Shown here: positions 50,604 through 59,414 of the stretch, piece after piece
How positions within the stretch are numbered: the stretch's first letter is position 1
How the letters are laid out: each line of letters starts with the position of its first letter
NCBI RefSeq assembly: GCF_014174495.1
Contig: NZ_JACJHR010000013.1
Location: forward strand, 1 to 64,000
Length of the DNA stretch: 64,000 bases
Direction: 5' to 3'
From: Amycolatopsis echigonensis
GTDB lineage: Bacteria > Actinomycetota > Actinomycetes > Mycobacteriales > Pseudonocardiaceae
The notes under the pieces: model-generated
What the model was told of the DNA's origin: nothing
The model's database searches: none
Seen by the model: only the letters and a program-made list of their open reading frames with translations
Translations under genes and position numbers: made by a program

Positions 50604-51412
50604 GTCGCTACGCACAATTCGAGAACCTGCGGGTGGACGGACCGGACGAGGACGGCGTCGTCGAACTGGTCCTGGACGCCCCGAACCTCAACGCGGTCAG
50701 CGAAGCCGCGCACGCCGAACTCGCCGACATCTGGCGCGAATTCGACCGCGACCCCGCGGTGAAAGCCGTCCTGCTGCGCGGCGAAGGCAAGGGGTTCTCC
50801 GCGGGCGGGTCGTTCGACCTCGTCGAGAAGCTGTCCACCGACTTCGAGGCCCGTTCCCGCACCATGCGCGAGGCTCGCGATCTCGTCTACAACGTCATCG
50901 ACTGCTCCAAGCCGATCGTCTCGGCGATCCACGGCCCCGCGGTCGGCGCCGGACTCGTCGCCGGAGTGCTCGCGGACGTCTCGGTGGTCACTGCGAACGC
51001 GAAGATCATCGACGGGCACACCCGGCTCGGCGTCGCGGCGGGCGACCACGCGGCGGTGTGCTGGCCGCTGCTGTGCGGGATGGCGAAAGCCAAGTACTAC
51101 CTGATGACCTGCCGCCCGCTGAACGGTGCCGAGGCGGAGCGGATCGGCCTGGTGTCGCTGTGCGTCGAGGAGGAGGCCGACCTGCTGCCCACCGCCCGGG
51201 AAATCGCGCACGAACTCGCGAACGGTGCACCCACCGCGATCCGGTGGACCAAGCAAAGCCTCAACCTCTGGTACCGGCAGCTCGCGGGCGCGATCTTCGA
51301 TTCCTCGCTGGCACTGGAGTTCTACGGCTTCGGCGGCCCGGAGGTGCACGAGGGGCTCGCGTCGCACCGCGAACGCCGCAAGCCGGACTTTTCCCGGGTG
51401 CACGACGCATGA
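50600..51412 (+). CDS. Enoyl-CoA hydratase/isomerase (crotonase family)
   Basis: 270 aa. The oxyanion hole is formed by [12 protein letters not shown] and [18 protein letters not shown]. The usual first catalytic Glu position reads [16 protein letters not shown], with Asp in the GDH segment, as in a subset of crotonases, so the exact reaction (hydration, isomerisation or C-C cleavage) is open. It overlaps both neighbours by four bases. Confidence 0.85.
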   Translation: MSRYAQFENLRVDGPDEDGVVELVLDAPNLNAVSEAAHAELADIWREFDRDPAVKAVLLRGEGKGFSAGGSFDLVEKLSTDFEARSRTMREARDLVYNVIDCSKPIVSAIHGPAVGAGLVAGVLADVSVVTANAKIIDGHTRLGVAAGDHAAVCWPLLCGMAKAKYYLMTCRPLNGAEAERIGLVSLCVEEEADLLPTAREIAHELANGAPTAIRWTKQSLNLWYRQLAGAIFDSSLALEFYGFGGPEVHEGLASHRERRKPDFSRVHDA

Positions 51413-52548
51413 ACCCCGCACTGCTGGCCGGACTGCGGGTGGTCGAGCTGTCCGCTTACGTCGCGACGCCGCTGTGCGGGCTCACGCTCGCCCAGCTCGG
51501 CGCGGACGTCGTCCGGGTCGAACCGCTGGGCGGTGCCGCCGACCGCACGCGCTGGCCGTTGTCCGACTCCGGGACCAGCCTCTACTGGTCCGGGCTGAAC
51601 AAGGGAAAACGGGCGATCGCCGTCGATCTGGAGTCCGAAGCGGATCGTCGCCGGGTGGCCGACCTGATCGTCGACGGCGACCCCTGCGTGGTCGTGACGA
51701 ACACTTCGCGGCACGCGGACCTCGGGTACGAGGCTCTGAGCGCGCGACGGCCGGACCTCATCCACGTCCTGCTGGACGGCCGTGCCGACGGCGGCGCGGC
51801 GGTCGACTACACCGTGCAGGCCGCGACCGGCTTCCCGCTGCTGACCGGCACCGGTACGGAACCGGTGAACCACGTGGTGCCCGCCTGGGACGTCTGCGCC
51901 GGGCTGTACCTGGCCGTCGGCCTGCTGGCCGCCGAACGGCACCGCCAGGTCACCGGGGAGGGCCGGTCGATCCGGGTCGCGCTGGAGGACGTCGCGCTCG
52001 CCACCGCCGGGAACCTCGGCTATCTCGCCGAAGCGCAGCTGACCGATCACTCGCGCACCAAGTCCGGCAACGAGATCTACGGTACCTACGGCGACGATTT
52101 CGAGACGGCAGACGGGGTCCGGGTGATGCTCGTGCTGCTCACCGAACGGCACTGGCAGAAGATGCTTGCCGCGACCGGACTCGCCGACGCCTTCGCCGGG
52201 CTGAGCGAAACGCTGGGGATCTCGTTCGCCACCGAGTCCGACCGGTACCGGCACCGCGACGTGATCTCGCCGCTGCTGGCGCGGTGGTTCAGGCAGACGC
52301 CGTACGCGGAGGTGGCGGAAACGCTTACCCGGCACCGGATCCTGTGGGAACGCTACCGCAGCTTCGCCGAACTCGGCCGCGACGGCGGTGCCGCGCTGCG
52401 CGAACTGGCGCTGTTCGGGAAGGTCGACCAACCCGGTGCGGGGGCGCATTGGGCCCCGAAATCGCCGGTACAGGTGGACGGGACCCGGCTCGATCCGCGG
52501 CCTGCGCCGGGGGTCGGACAGCACAACGACGAGGTATTGGGCCGATAG
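51409..52548 (+). CDS. mct: 2-methylfumaryl-CoA isomerase-like (Mct)
   Basis: 379 aa, CaiB/BaiF fold. It matches the intramolecular CoA-transferase of the Chloroflexus 3-hydroxypropionate bicycle in the places that set it apart from other family members. These are [54 protein letters not shown] with the catalytic Asp161, and [14 protein letters not shown]. Mct moves CoA from C1 to C4 of mesaconyl-CoA without a free acid. Its product is the substrate of the hydratase at 46396. ATG at 51409 overlaps the crotonase stop. It is the last gene of the operon; a double terminator follows. Confidence 0.75.
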   Translation: MNPALLAGLRVVELSAYVATPLCGLTLAQLGADVVRVEPLGGAADRTRWPLSDSGTSLYWSGLNKGKRAIAVDLESEADRRRVADLIVDGDPCVVVTNTSRHADLGYEALSARRPDLIHVLLDGRADGGAAVDYTVQAATGFPLLTGTGTEPVNHVVPAWDVCAGLYLAVGLLAAERHRQVTGEGRSIRVALEDVALATAGNLGYLAEAQLTDHSRTKSGNEIYGTYGDDFETADGVRVMLVLLTERHWQKMLAATGLADAFAGLSETLGISFATESDRYRHRDVISPLLARWFRQTPYAEVAETLTRHRILWERYRSFAELGRDGGAALRELALFGKVDQPGAGAHWAPKSPVQVDGTRLDPRPAPGVGQHNDEVLGR

Positions 52549-52562
52549 GTAGCCCTTCTTCC

Positions 52563-52620
52563 GGCTTGAGAGTGGGCTTCTCAAGCCGCGGGGCCGTCTC
52601 CTTCACCGAGACGGCCCCGC
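52563..52620. terminator. Tandem stem-loops between convergent operons
   Basis: Hairpin one pairs GGCTTGAGA (52563) with TCTCAAGCC (52579). Hairpin two pairs GCGGGGCCGTCTC (52588) with GAGACGGCCCCGC (52608). They fill the space between the Mct-like gene (plus) and the C-C hydrolase (minus). Confidence 0.8.
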
Positions 52621-52630
52621 GGTCCGGCGA

Positions 52631-53455
52631 TCAGTGGTGCAGAACGAAATCCGTCACCAGCCGGTTGAACTCGTCCGCATGTTCCAGCTGCGCCCAGTGC
52701 CCGCACCGGTTGATCAGCACCGCCCGCGAGTCCGGGATGTTCGCGGCCAGGAACAGTGTCGATTCGAACGACACCACCCGGTCATCACGGCCGTGGATCA
52801 GCAGGGCCGGTGCGGTGATCCCGGAAACCGCCGCCAGGTCCAGCCAGATCGGGATCGGCGCTTTCGGGGCGGCCGCCGCGATCGCGCGCAGGTGCTCCGG
52901 GCGCGCGAGCGCCGCGTCCGAGCGTTCCTGGCACAGTTCCGGCGTCGCGAACCGGGCCTTGTCGTAGACCATGATCTCGACCAAGCGGCGCATGCCCTCG
53001 GGCGTCGCGTCGGAGTAGGTCTCGAACATGATCTTCAGGCCCTCGGTCGGCCCGCCGCCGGCACCGAACAGAAACGGCTTCATCTGGATCGGCGGCCCCA
53101 TCGTCACGAGGTGCGACACGCGTTCCGGGCGCTCGACGGCGAGCCGCAGCGACGTGTGGCCGCCCATCGAGTTGCCGACGAAGGCGGCCTTGTCGATGCC
53201 CAAGGCGTCCAGCAGCTGGGTCGCGGCCTCGACGTGGTCGAGCGTGGCGAAGTCCGCTGCGTCGGAGTCGCCCCAGCCTGGCATGTCGGGGGCGATCACC
53301 CGGAAATTCCGGGCCAGCGCTTCGATGTTCGGCGAGTAGTTGCTCCAGCCGGTCGCACCGGGGCCGCCGCCGTGCAGGAGGACGAGAGGATGGCCTTCGC
53401 CGACCTCGTGGTAGTGGATTTTCCAGTCGCGGGTCCGCACGTAACGCGAGGTCAT
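52631..53455 (-). CDS. Meta-cleavage product C-C hydrolase (MhpC/BphD/HsaD type)
   Basis: 274 aa, alpha/beta-hydrolase. Oxyanion loop LLHGGGPGATGWSNYSPN, nucleophile Ser in VGNSMGGHTS, acid in HGRDDRV, His in CGHWAQLE. The GGGPGATGW-N loop is typical of hydrolases that split the ring-fission product into 2-hydroxypentadienoate and an acid. ATG at 53455 overlaps the dioxygenase stop by one base. Downstream enzymes for hydroxypentadienoate (hydratase, aldolase) are not in the window. Confidence 0.88.
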   Translation of the reverse strand: MTSRYVRTRDWKIHYHEVGEGHPLVLLHGGGPGATGWSNYSPNIEALARNFRVIAPDMPGWGDSDAADFATLDHVEAATQLLDALGIDKAAFVGNSMGGHTSLRLAVERPERVSHLVTMGPPIQMKPFLFGAGGGPTEGLKIMFETYSDATPEGMRRLVEIMVYDKARFATPELCQERSDAALARPEHLRAIAAAAPKAPIPIWLDLAAVSGITAPALLIHGRDDRVVSFESTLFLAANIPDSRAVLINRCGHWAQLEHADEFNRLVTDFVLHH

Positions 53456-54366
53456 CAGAGCGCACCTCCGGCGAGCTGTTCCGCGACGGCCTCCGGCGCA
53501 CGGTGGCCCCACCAGTGCAGCTGGTCGAGCGTCCGCACCTGCCACGTCTCGTCGTCGATCAGCAGCCCGCCCCAGCCGTACTCGACGGAGAAGCCCGACG
53601 GCGTCCGGACGTAGAAGCTGAACATGTGGTCGTTCGGGTGCATCCCGAGCGTCATCTCGAACGGCTGCTTCGCGTCGAGGCACCGGTCGTAGGCGAGGCC
53701 GACGTCGCGGATATCGGAGACCTCGACCATGAAGTGGTGCGTCCGCTTCGGGTGCGGCATGTCGCCGAACGCGACCGAGTGGTGCCGCGGGTTGCAGTGC
53801 AGGAAGGCCAGGTCCGCGACGATCCCCGGAGCGACCTCCTCGACGATGATGTCGCTGAGCTTGAAGCCGAGCGGTCCCTCGTAGAAGGCCAGGTACGTTT
53901 CCCGCGGGACGCCTTTGGCCAGCAGCACCTGGTGGCCCGCGCCGCCGGTTCCGGTGACGAACTCGCCGAGCAGCAGGTCGCTGCGGAACGGGGTTTCGGC
54001 GTCGGCAAGGCCGGTGACCAGTTCGAGCACGTTGCCCAGTGGATCGGTCACGAGCACGATCCGGTCGACCTTCCGCGCGGCGGCCAGTCCGGGGTCGCCT
54101 TCAACCGCCTCGACCCCCGCCTTCCGCAGCCGCGCGACCAGGGCGTCCAACGCCGCCGGAGACGAAACCTCGTAGCCGGTGCGGACAAGATCGTCGGCGG
54201 GGCCTTCGGCGAGGATCCAGCGGTGCGCCTTCTCGTCGGTGCGCAGGGTGAGGCCGTCGGCGGACTTCTCGCCCAGTTGCATGCCGAGCAGGGACACGGC
54301 GAAGCGCTCCCATTCGGCGAGGTCGCTCACCTCGTACACGACGTAGGCGAGTTCTTTCACGGTCAT
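53455..54366 (-). CDS. Type I extradiol ring-cleavage dioxygenase
   Basis: 303 aa, two vicinal-oxygen-chelate modules. The Fe(II) ligands in the C-terminal half are His in GGAGHQVLLA, His in RTHHFMVEV, and Glu in FSVEYGWGG. PRHHSVAFG carries the second-sphere His. It resembles the BphC/HsaC group and would open a catechol next to one hydroxyl. It lies between the hydroxylase (four-base overlap) and the C-C hydrolase, completing a three-step meta route. Confidence 0.9.
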   Translation of the reverse strand: MTVKELAYVVYEVSDLAEWERFAVSLLGMQLGEKSADGLTLRTDEKAHRWILAEGPADDLVRTGYEVSSPAALDALVARLRKAGVEAVEGDPGLAAARKVDRIVLVTDPLGNVLELVTGLADAETPFRSDLLLGEFVTGTGGAGHQVLLAKGVPRETYLAFYEGPLGFKLSDIIVEEVAPGIVADLAFLHCNPRHHSVAFGDMPHPKRTHHFMVEVSDIRDVGLAYDRCLDAKQPFEMTLGMHPNDHMFSFYVRTPSGFSVEYGWGGLLIDDETWQVRTLDQLHWWGHRAPEAVAEQLAGGAL

Positions 54367-55937
54367 CGAGATTCCTTTCCACGCTGGAAAACTGGGGTGG
54401 CGAGGCCGGTTTTGTCAGCCGCCGCGACGAATTTGTCCGGGCGCACGGCGATCGCCTGGACGCCGTATCGGTCGAGCCAGGGCAGCACCGCGTCCTCTAT
54501 GTCCACGAGGTCGGTCGCGGCGCGGGTGTACGCGGTCCGCGGCCGGACGGCGACGTAGGACGCACCGAGGGCGTCCCAGCCGGACTTTTCCTCGGGCGTG
54601 AGCAGCGTCGCCGGGTCGACGTCGTTGCCGAGCAGGAAGAATCCGTTGGGCAGCAACGCATCCAGCCGGTCGATCCGGCCGACGGCGTCGCAGGCGAGCG
54701 GCTGCGGGAGGTATCGGCCGACGACCGACGCGTCCCCGGTCTCGCCGCGCAGCCAGCCGGCGACGAGGGTCGGCGGCGCGTTGAGCGGCGGTTCCCACGG
54801 CGTGACCAGGTTCGGCGGGACGGCGTTCATCGCCTCGATCTCCGCCGGAGTCGCCTCCTGCTTGATCACCCGGCCGAGCGCGACGGCCATTCCGGTGTAG
54901 AACTCGGCGGACGGCCGGCGTTCGGCCTCGTAGGTGTCGAGCCAGTCCTCGCCCAGTTCCCCGCGGACGATTCCGGCGATCTTCCAGCCCAGGTTGTACG
55001 CGTCGCGGATGCCGGTCTGCATGCCCGCGCCCGCCCACGGCGGCATCAGGTGTGCGGCGTCGCCGGCCAGGAAAACCCGCCCCCGCCAGTAGGTTTCGGC
55101 CATCCGCACGTGGTGACGGTAGAAGGCGTACTGGTGGATTTCGACGTCGTCCTCTGTCACTCCCAGCGCGTGCAGCAGCGGCCATACCTCGGCGTGGGTG
55201 GGGAAGTCCGCCTCGGTTTCGGTGGCGTTGAGCGGGATTTCCCACCGGTGGTTGCCCGCGGAGAGCGCGATGTCGACGACCGGGCGTTCGCGGTCGGTCC
55301 AGAAGGTGAGGAAATCGCGGTCCGGCCACCAGCGCTTGACCCGGCAGTCGATGACGATCCACAGCGTGTCGCCGGTGTCGCCGTGCATCGGGATACCGAG
55401 CATCTTGCGCACCGGGGACGACCCGCCGTCGGCCGCGATCGCGTACCGGGTGCGCGTGGCGGTCTCCTCCCCCGTCTCGCGGTCGCGCGCGGTGACGGTC
55501 ACGCCGCTGGCGTCCTGCTCGACAGCGACGACCTCGGCGCCGTAACGGACCGCCAGGCTGGAGTGCTCCTCGCCGCAGCGACGCAGCTCAGCCTCGAGAG
55601 CCGGCTGATAGATGTTGTAGAACCGCGGCTTGCTCCCGCGGGTGCCGAGTGTGCTCGGCGGGTGTTCGACGCGCATCACCTCGCGGCCGTCGTAGGTCAC
55701 CCAGCGCAGGGCCCGCTGCGGTTCGACGACCCGTTCGACCCGGTCGTCGACGCCGAGGTCCTGCAGGATCCGCATGGTCCAGTCGTTGATCGTGACCGCT
55801 CTCGCCCGGGCGTAGACGTCCTGGTCTCGCTCGAACGCGGCCACCCGCGCGCCCTTCGCGGCCAGGGTCAGCGCCCCGGCGAGGCCCGTCGGGCCGTATC
55901 CGACGACGGCGACGTCGGCGTCGTAGTGCTCACTCAT
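54363..55937 (-). CDS. FAD-dependent aromatic hydroxylase (MhpA-like)
   Basis: 524 aa, group A flavin monooxygenase. The dinucleotide motif VVGYGPTGLAGALTL is at the N-terminus. The second FAD motif is GRVFLAGDAAHLMPPWAG, and AADGGSSPVRKMLG is the DG motif. A C-terminal thioredoxin-like extension, found in MhpA and phenol hydroxylases, is visible (ALGASYVAVRPRTAY and onwards). It would ortho-hydroxylate a phenolic acid, such as 3-(3-hydroxyphenyl)propionate, to the catechol for the dioxygenase. ATG at 55937. It is the first gene of the trio, divergent from TetR. Confidence 0.87.
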   Translation of the reverse strand: MSEHYDADVAVVGYGPTGLAGALTLAAKGARVAAFERDQDVYARARAVTINDWTMRILQDLGVDDRVERVVEPQRALRWVTYDGREVMRVEHPPSTLGTRGSKPRFYNIYQPALEAELRRCGEEHSSLAVRYGAEVVAVEQDASGVTVTARDRETGEETATRTRYAIAADGGSSPVRKMLGIPMHGDTGDTLWIVIDCRVKRWWPDRDFLTFWTDRERPVVDIALSAGNHRWEIPLNATETEADFPTHAEVWPLLHALGVTEDDVEIHQYAFYRHHVRMAETYWRGRVFLAGDAAHLMPPWAGAGMQTGIRDAYNLGWKIAGIVRGELGEDWLDTYEAERRPSAEFYTGMAVALGRVIKQEATPAEIEAMNAVPPNLVTPWEPPLNAPPTLVAGWLRGETGDASVVGRYLPQPLACDAVGRIDRLDALLPNGFFLLGNDVDPATLLTPEEKSGWDALGASYVAVRPRTAYTRAATDLVDIEDAVLPWLDRYGVQAIAVRPDKFVAAADKTGLATPVFQRGKESR

Positions 55938-55957
55938 GTCCCAGGCTCCACAGTTTT

Positions 55958-55975
55958 GGACCGGTCGTTCGGTTC
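55958..55975. promoter_or_regulatory. TetR-type operator between hydroxylase and TetR genes
   Basis: GGACCG-GTCGTT-CGGTTC is an inverted repeat with five of six pairs matching. The ACCG/CGGT half-sites around CG are common in TetR operators. It lies 20 bases upstream of the hydroxylase ATG and in front of the divergent TetR gene. Confidence 0.6.
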
Positions 55976-56058
55976 ATTAGTGGCTACGGTCACACCTGGA
56001 CCAGAGTTCGTCAAGACGCGGCGGGCACGATTCCGGTGTGCAGAAAACCGGCGGCCCT

Positions 56059-56706
56059 ATGCTGCTCGGCGTGGACACAGCGCGGGCCGGGAACCGGCGG
56101 GGACGGCGTTCCCGGGAGGAAATCCTCGACACGGCGTCGCGGATCATGGCCGAACGCGGCTACTCCGCTACGACGATGTCGGTGCTCAGCACCGAGACCG
56201 GCCTGCCGAAGAGCGCGATCTACCACCACTTCCAGTCCAAGGGCGGACTGCTGTCGGCGGTCATGGAGCGCGGGGCGTACGAGTTCTTCCGGCACCTGCG
56301 CGAGTCACAGGCGAATCCGCCCGAAGACCTGCCGCCCGCCGAGCTGCTCGGCTGGTTCCTGCAGCGCACCGGCGAGGTCTTCGTCGCGAAACCCGACTTC
56401 CTGCGGCTGCACCTGATCCTGCTGATGAGCGCCGAGGCGGTCGCGGACGTCGAGGTGAAGGAGATCATCGAACGCGTGCGCGTCGACGGACGGCGGCACA
56501 TGCGCCGGATGATCTCCCAATCGTGGGCCAGCCTCGGGCCGGAGGCGGCGGAGAAGGTGGGCGAGGCGCTGGACTACTTCGGCATCGCCGGGTTCGACGG
56601 CGCGTTCGTCGCCTGGCAGGCGGAACCCGACCGTTCGATGCGCGACCAGATGGCGTTGCTGACCGAGGCCATGGTCGCGATCGCCGAGCGGGTGCTCGCC
56701 GGGTAA
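56059..56706 (+). CDS. TetR-family regulator
   Basis: 215 aa from the ATG at 56059; a GTG at 56038 is also possible, and neither has a strong ribosome-binding site. The HTH region is SREEILDTASRIMAERGYSA, then TETGLPKSAIYHHFQSKGG. The C-terminal domain is helical, with no special motif. It is divergent from the meta-cleavage trio and probably represses it through the site at 55958-55975. The effector may be the aromatic acid or a ring-fission product. Confidence 0.85.
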   Translation: MLLGVDTARAGNRRGRRSREEILDTASRIMAERGYSATTMSVLSTETGLPKSAIYHHFQSKGGLLSAVMERGAYEFFRHLRESQANPPEDLPPAELLGWFLQRTGEVFVAKPDFLRLHLILLMSAEAVADVEVKEIIERVRVDGRRHMRRMISQSWASLGPEAAEKVGEALDYFGIAGFDGAFVAWQAEPDRSMRDQMALLTEAMVAIAERVLAG

Positions 56707-56780
56707 AGATCCACAATGGACACCGCAGAGATCGGCTCGAGGCAGCACGTCCGCCTCGAGCCGGTTCCGATTCCGGGCAC

Positions 56781-56972
56781 TTACTTCTGCGCGGCTTCCT
56801 TGCTGACGCCGCTCGGCCCCTCGTACGTGCGGTCCGGCAGGCTCCGCAGCACGTCGAGCGTGCTGGAATCCGCGCCGTTCCGCTCGGCGGCGGAGACCAG
56901 GTCGTCTCGCTTGGCCGGGTAGCCGACGCCGGCGAGGTCTTTCTGCAACTGGATGGGATTGATGTCAGCCAT
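56781..56972 (-). CDS. DUF2795 small protein
   Basis: 63 aa. PIQLQKDLAGVGYPAKRDDL and ADSSTLDVLRSLPDRTYEGP match the DUF2795 pattern, a small helical domain common in actinomycetes. No membrane segment or signal. ATG at 56972. It is a single gene between TetR and the DUF6480-like gene. No function is established; relatives often appear near stress or envelope genes. Confidence 0.8.
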   Translation of the reverse strand: MADINPIQLQKDLAGVGYPAKRDDLVSAAERNGADSSTLDVLRSLPDRTYEGPSGVSKEAAQK

Positions 56973-57083
56973 GGCGTCCGCCTACCCCTCCCTACCCCGA
57001 CCAAACGCCGCCCGGCCCACGTTTATCGCCGTCCTGGACGGCAAACCTGTCCGGCGACTGCCCCCACGACGAGGAGACCGGAC

Positions 57084-57305
57084 ATGACCGCACCCGGGCC
57101 CGAACCGGACGACGTGCCGGGTCTCGAACCGGGCGGCTCCGTGCCGCCCGGCGACACCCCGCCCGACGCCGGACAGACTTCGGGACTCTCGCATCCGCAG
57201 CCGATGCCGTCGCGCAAACTGCCCGCCCGGTGGCTTCTCGCCGTGGCGATCCTGGTGCTCGTGGTGGCCGCGTTCTTCGTGCTGCGCGCCGTCGACTGGT
57301 TCTAG
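57084..57305 (+). CDS. Small tail-anchored membrane protein (DUF6480-like)
   Basis: 73 aa. The N-terminal half is acidic and proline/glycine-rich (PGLEPGGSVPPGDTPP). The C-terminal half is one hydrophobic helix (WLLAVAILVLVVAAFFVL) followed by a short end. The PGLEPGG-VPPG-TPP run is characteristic of DUF6480 proteins; that name is from memory, so tentative. ATG at 57084 with GAGGAG upstream. It starts a plus-strand run that continues to 59414. Confidence 0.7.
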   Translation: MTAPGPEPDDVPGLEPGGSVPPGDTPPDAGQTSGLSHPQPMPSRKLPARWLLAVAILVLVVAAFFVLRAVDWF

Positions 57306-57314
57306 CGGAGCCGT

Positions 57315-57764
57315 TTGCGAGTGATCTCCGCCGGGAATTCCCGCCGCGGGGTGATCGACGTGGTGCGAACCGATGTGCCGACGAGGATGGGCCGGCCGCC
57401 GTGGTCGTCGTGGCATGGGCTGATGCTCGTCGGACCGGGCACCGTGTGGATCCTCGACGGGCTCGAAGTCACCGTCGTCAGCTCGCTCTCGGACCGGCTG
57501 GCCGAACCCGGCAGCGGCCTGGTCCTTTCCGAGACCCAAGTCGGACTCGGGACCTCCGGGGGCTGTTCACCCACGGCGAGCGGCTCGAACCGGTCGACGG
57601 TCGGCACCGGGCTCGGCGGGATCATCGGCCCGGTGCTGTTCGGCGGTCTGGACGAGACCGGGGTCGTCGGCGGGATGGCCGAAGCGGTCCTGGGGATCCG
57701 GGCTGAACGGCGTTCGCTCGAAGCGGTCGCGGAACCGTTGTCGGCGAAGGTGGTGACGGGATGA
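57315..57764 (+). CDS. Hypothetical protein
   Basis: 149 aa from a TTG at 57315; GTG at 57321 is an alternative. I do not recognise a family. The codon use has the usual GC-rich third positions, and the TGA overlaps the AI-2E family ATG (ATGA), both of which support a real gene. A glycine-rich, mildly hydrophobic stretch ([20 protein letters not shown]) is near the C-terminus. The N-terminal part contains [19 protein letters not shown], which looks like beta structure. No signal peptide is evident. Confidence 0.55.
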   Translation: MRVISAGNSRRGVIDVVRTDVPTRMGRPPWSSWHGLMLVGPGTVWILDGLEVTVVSSLSDRLAEPGSGLVLSETQVGLGTSGGCSPTASGSNRSTVGTGLGGIIGPVLFGGLDETGVVGGMAEAVLGIRAERRSLEAVAEPLSAKVVTG

Positions 57765-58999
57765 ACGTTCCGGACGGGCACGTTCCTCCTCATCGGATCG
57801 CGGGCGGTGGCCGCCATCGCCGCGGCGATGCCGCCGACGCGGTGCCGTGGTCGCTGCGGGTCGCGGCGGCGGCGAGCTGGCGGTTCCTGGTCGTCCTGAC
57901 CATGCTCGGGGTCATCGCGTGGACGCTCGGCTACCTCGCGAAGGTCACCGTTCCGATCGGGATCGCCCTGCTCCTGTCGGCGTTGTTCGCGCCCCTGGTG
58001 GAGCGGCTGGTGCGCTGGCACGTGCCCCGTGCGCTGGCCACGCTCGTCGCGATCATCGTCGGGCTCGCCGTCCTGGGCGGGGTGCTCACCCTGGTCGTCA
58101 CCACGGTCACCGCTAGCCTGCCGCAGCTGGGCAACCAGGTCGGGGCCAGTCTGACGAGCATCAACAACTGGCTGCAGCACGGGCCGCTGCACCTGCCGCA
58201 GGTGCAGCAGCTGCTCGACAAAGCGGTCAGCACGATCCAGGGCAACACCGCCGAACTCACCACGCGCGTGCTCTCCACGGCGGCGACCGTCGGCGGCGTG
58301 CTGACCGAGATGCTGCTGACGCTGTTCGTGCTCGTTTTCTTCCTCTACGGCGGCAACCAGGTGTGGCACTTCCTGTTGCGGATCGTGCCGGTCTCCCTCC
58401 GCGACGAGATCGATGTCGCAGGCCGCCGCGGGTTCGCCTCGCTGGTCAGCTACGTGCGCGCGACGGTGGCCGTGGCCTGCGTGGACGCGGTCTGCATCGG
58501 CCTCGGCATCTGGCTGGTCGGGGTCCCGCTCGCGGTGCCGCTGGCGGCGCTGATCTTCATCGGCGCGTTCGTGCCGATCCTCGGCGCGGTGGTGACCGGC
58601 GCGGTCGCCGTGCTGATCGCCCTGGTCGCCAACGGATTCGTCGCGGCGGGCATCGTGCTCGCGATCGTCGTCGCGGTGATGCAGCTGGAAAGCCATGTGC
58701 TGCAGCCGTTCCTGCTCGGGCGCGCGGTCCGGCTGCATCCGCTGGCCGTGGTGCTGGGCATCGCGCTCGGCCTGGAAGTCGCCGGGATCGTCGGGGCCCT
58801 GCTCGCGGTGCCGATCCTGGCCGTCGCCAAGGCCGCCTTCGGGTCCCTGCTGCGCGATCCGCATCTGGACCCGGTCGACATCGACCCGCTGCTGCCCGGC
58901 AACGCCCGCGCCGTCGCTTCCCGACGGTCCAGGGTTTCGCGCGTGCGGAGGCGGGTAACCGCACGTCGGAGGGACGACGATGACGAGTTTGATCACTGA
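57761..58999 (+). CDS. AI-2E family (PF01594) membrane transporter
   Basis: 412 aa. About eight hydrophobic segments include [18 protein letters not shown] and the C-terminal [18 protein letters not shown]. The conserved [19 protein letters not shown] is the family hallmark. The central loop is soluble and helical ([18 protein letters not shown]). The C-terminus is unusually basic then acidic ([17 protein letters not shown]). Family members export or exchange small molecules or ions; the substrate here is unknown, and quorum signalling should not be assumed. It overlaps neighbours on both sides. Confidence 0.85.
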   Translation: MNVPDGHVPPHRIAGGGRHRRGDAADAVPWSLRVAAAASWRFLVVLTMLGVIAWTLGYLAKVTVPIGIALLLSALFAPLVERLVRWHVPRALATLVAIIVGLAVLGGVLTLVVTTVTASLPQLGNQVGASLTSINNWLQHGPLHLPQVQQLLDKAVSTIQGNTAELTTRVLSTAATVGGVLTEMLLTLFVLVFFLYGGNQVWHFLLRIVPVSLRDEIDVAGRRGFASLVSYVRATVAVACVDAVCIGLGIWLVGVPLAVPLAALIFIGAFVPILGAVVTGAVAVLIALVANGFVAAGIVLAIVVAVMQLESHVLQPFLLGRAVRLHPLAVVLGIALGLEVAGIVGALLAVPILAVAKAAFGSLLRDPHLDPVDIDPLLPGNARAVASRRSRVSRVRRRVTARRRDDDDEFDH

Positions 59000-59414
59000 C
59001 GACGCAGACAGTCACGGCACGCCCGCTTCGGCGAATGTCGCGGTCGACGACACTGTGGACAGTGCGGCGCCCCGCAGGGGACCGCTCCAGCGCGGCTTCC
59101 CGCAACCCCGCCCCGCACCGCCGACTGTGTCGTCGACGCTGCACCGGCTGTCCTCGATGGCGTCCTTGCGCGCGTGGGAACAACGCTCGACTCCCGCGCT
59201 GATGCACCAAGCGATTCTGAACGGCGTGAACGCTCGCCATGCCGCCGAAGCGGCGCACCTGAGCGTCGACGAGGCACACGTGCGGTGGGCCAACTGGGCG
59301 GCCAAGCGGCTGGCCCCGCAGTACCCCGGGATGGCGGCGGAGTTGTCGGTGCAGCAGTTCCTCAGCGTGCACGCGGCCTTCGCGGCGGCACTCGCGGGCG
59401 AAGACCACCGCTAG
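58980..59414 (+). CDS. Hypothetical protein
   Basis: 144 aa. ATG at 58980 has a strong GGAGGG ribosome-binding site and overlaps the end of the transporter gene by 20 bases. The N-terminal 55 residues look disordered. The C-terminal half is helical (TPALMHQAILNGVNARHAAE and HLSVDEAHVRWANWAAKRLA) and could be a small HTH-like domain, but I do not recognise it. Its end overlaps the IclR stop by four bases on the opposite strand. Confidence 0.6.
   Translation: MTSLITDDADSHGTPASANVAVDDTVDSAAPRRGPLQRGFPQPRPAPPTVSSTLHRLSSMASLRAWEQRSTPALMHQAILNGVNARHAAEAAHLSVDEAHVRWANWAAKRLAPQYPGMAAELSVQQFLSVHAAFAAALAGEDHR

Noticed and set aside
57302..58996. A 564-codon minus-strand frame across the AI-2E family gene.
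   Set aside because: No recognisable domain and highly biased composition; the plus strand encodes a clear membrane protein.
57761..58999. Quorum-sensing exporter call for the AI-2E family protein.
   Set aside because: The family name reflects one early report; members have varied or unknown substrates, and no signalling gene is nearby.
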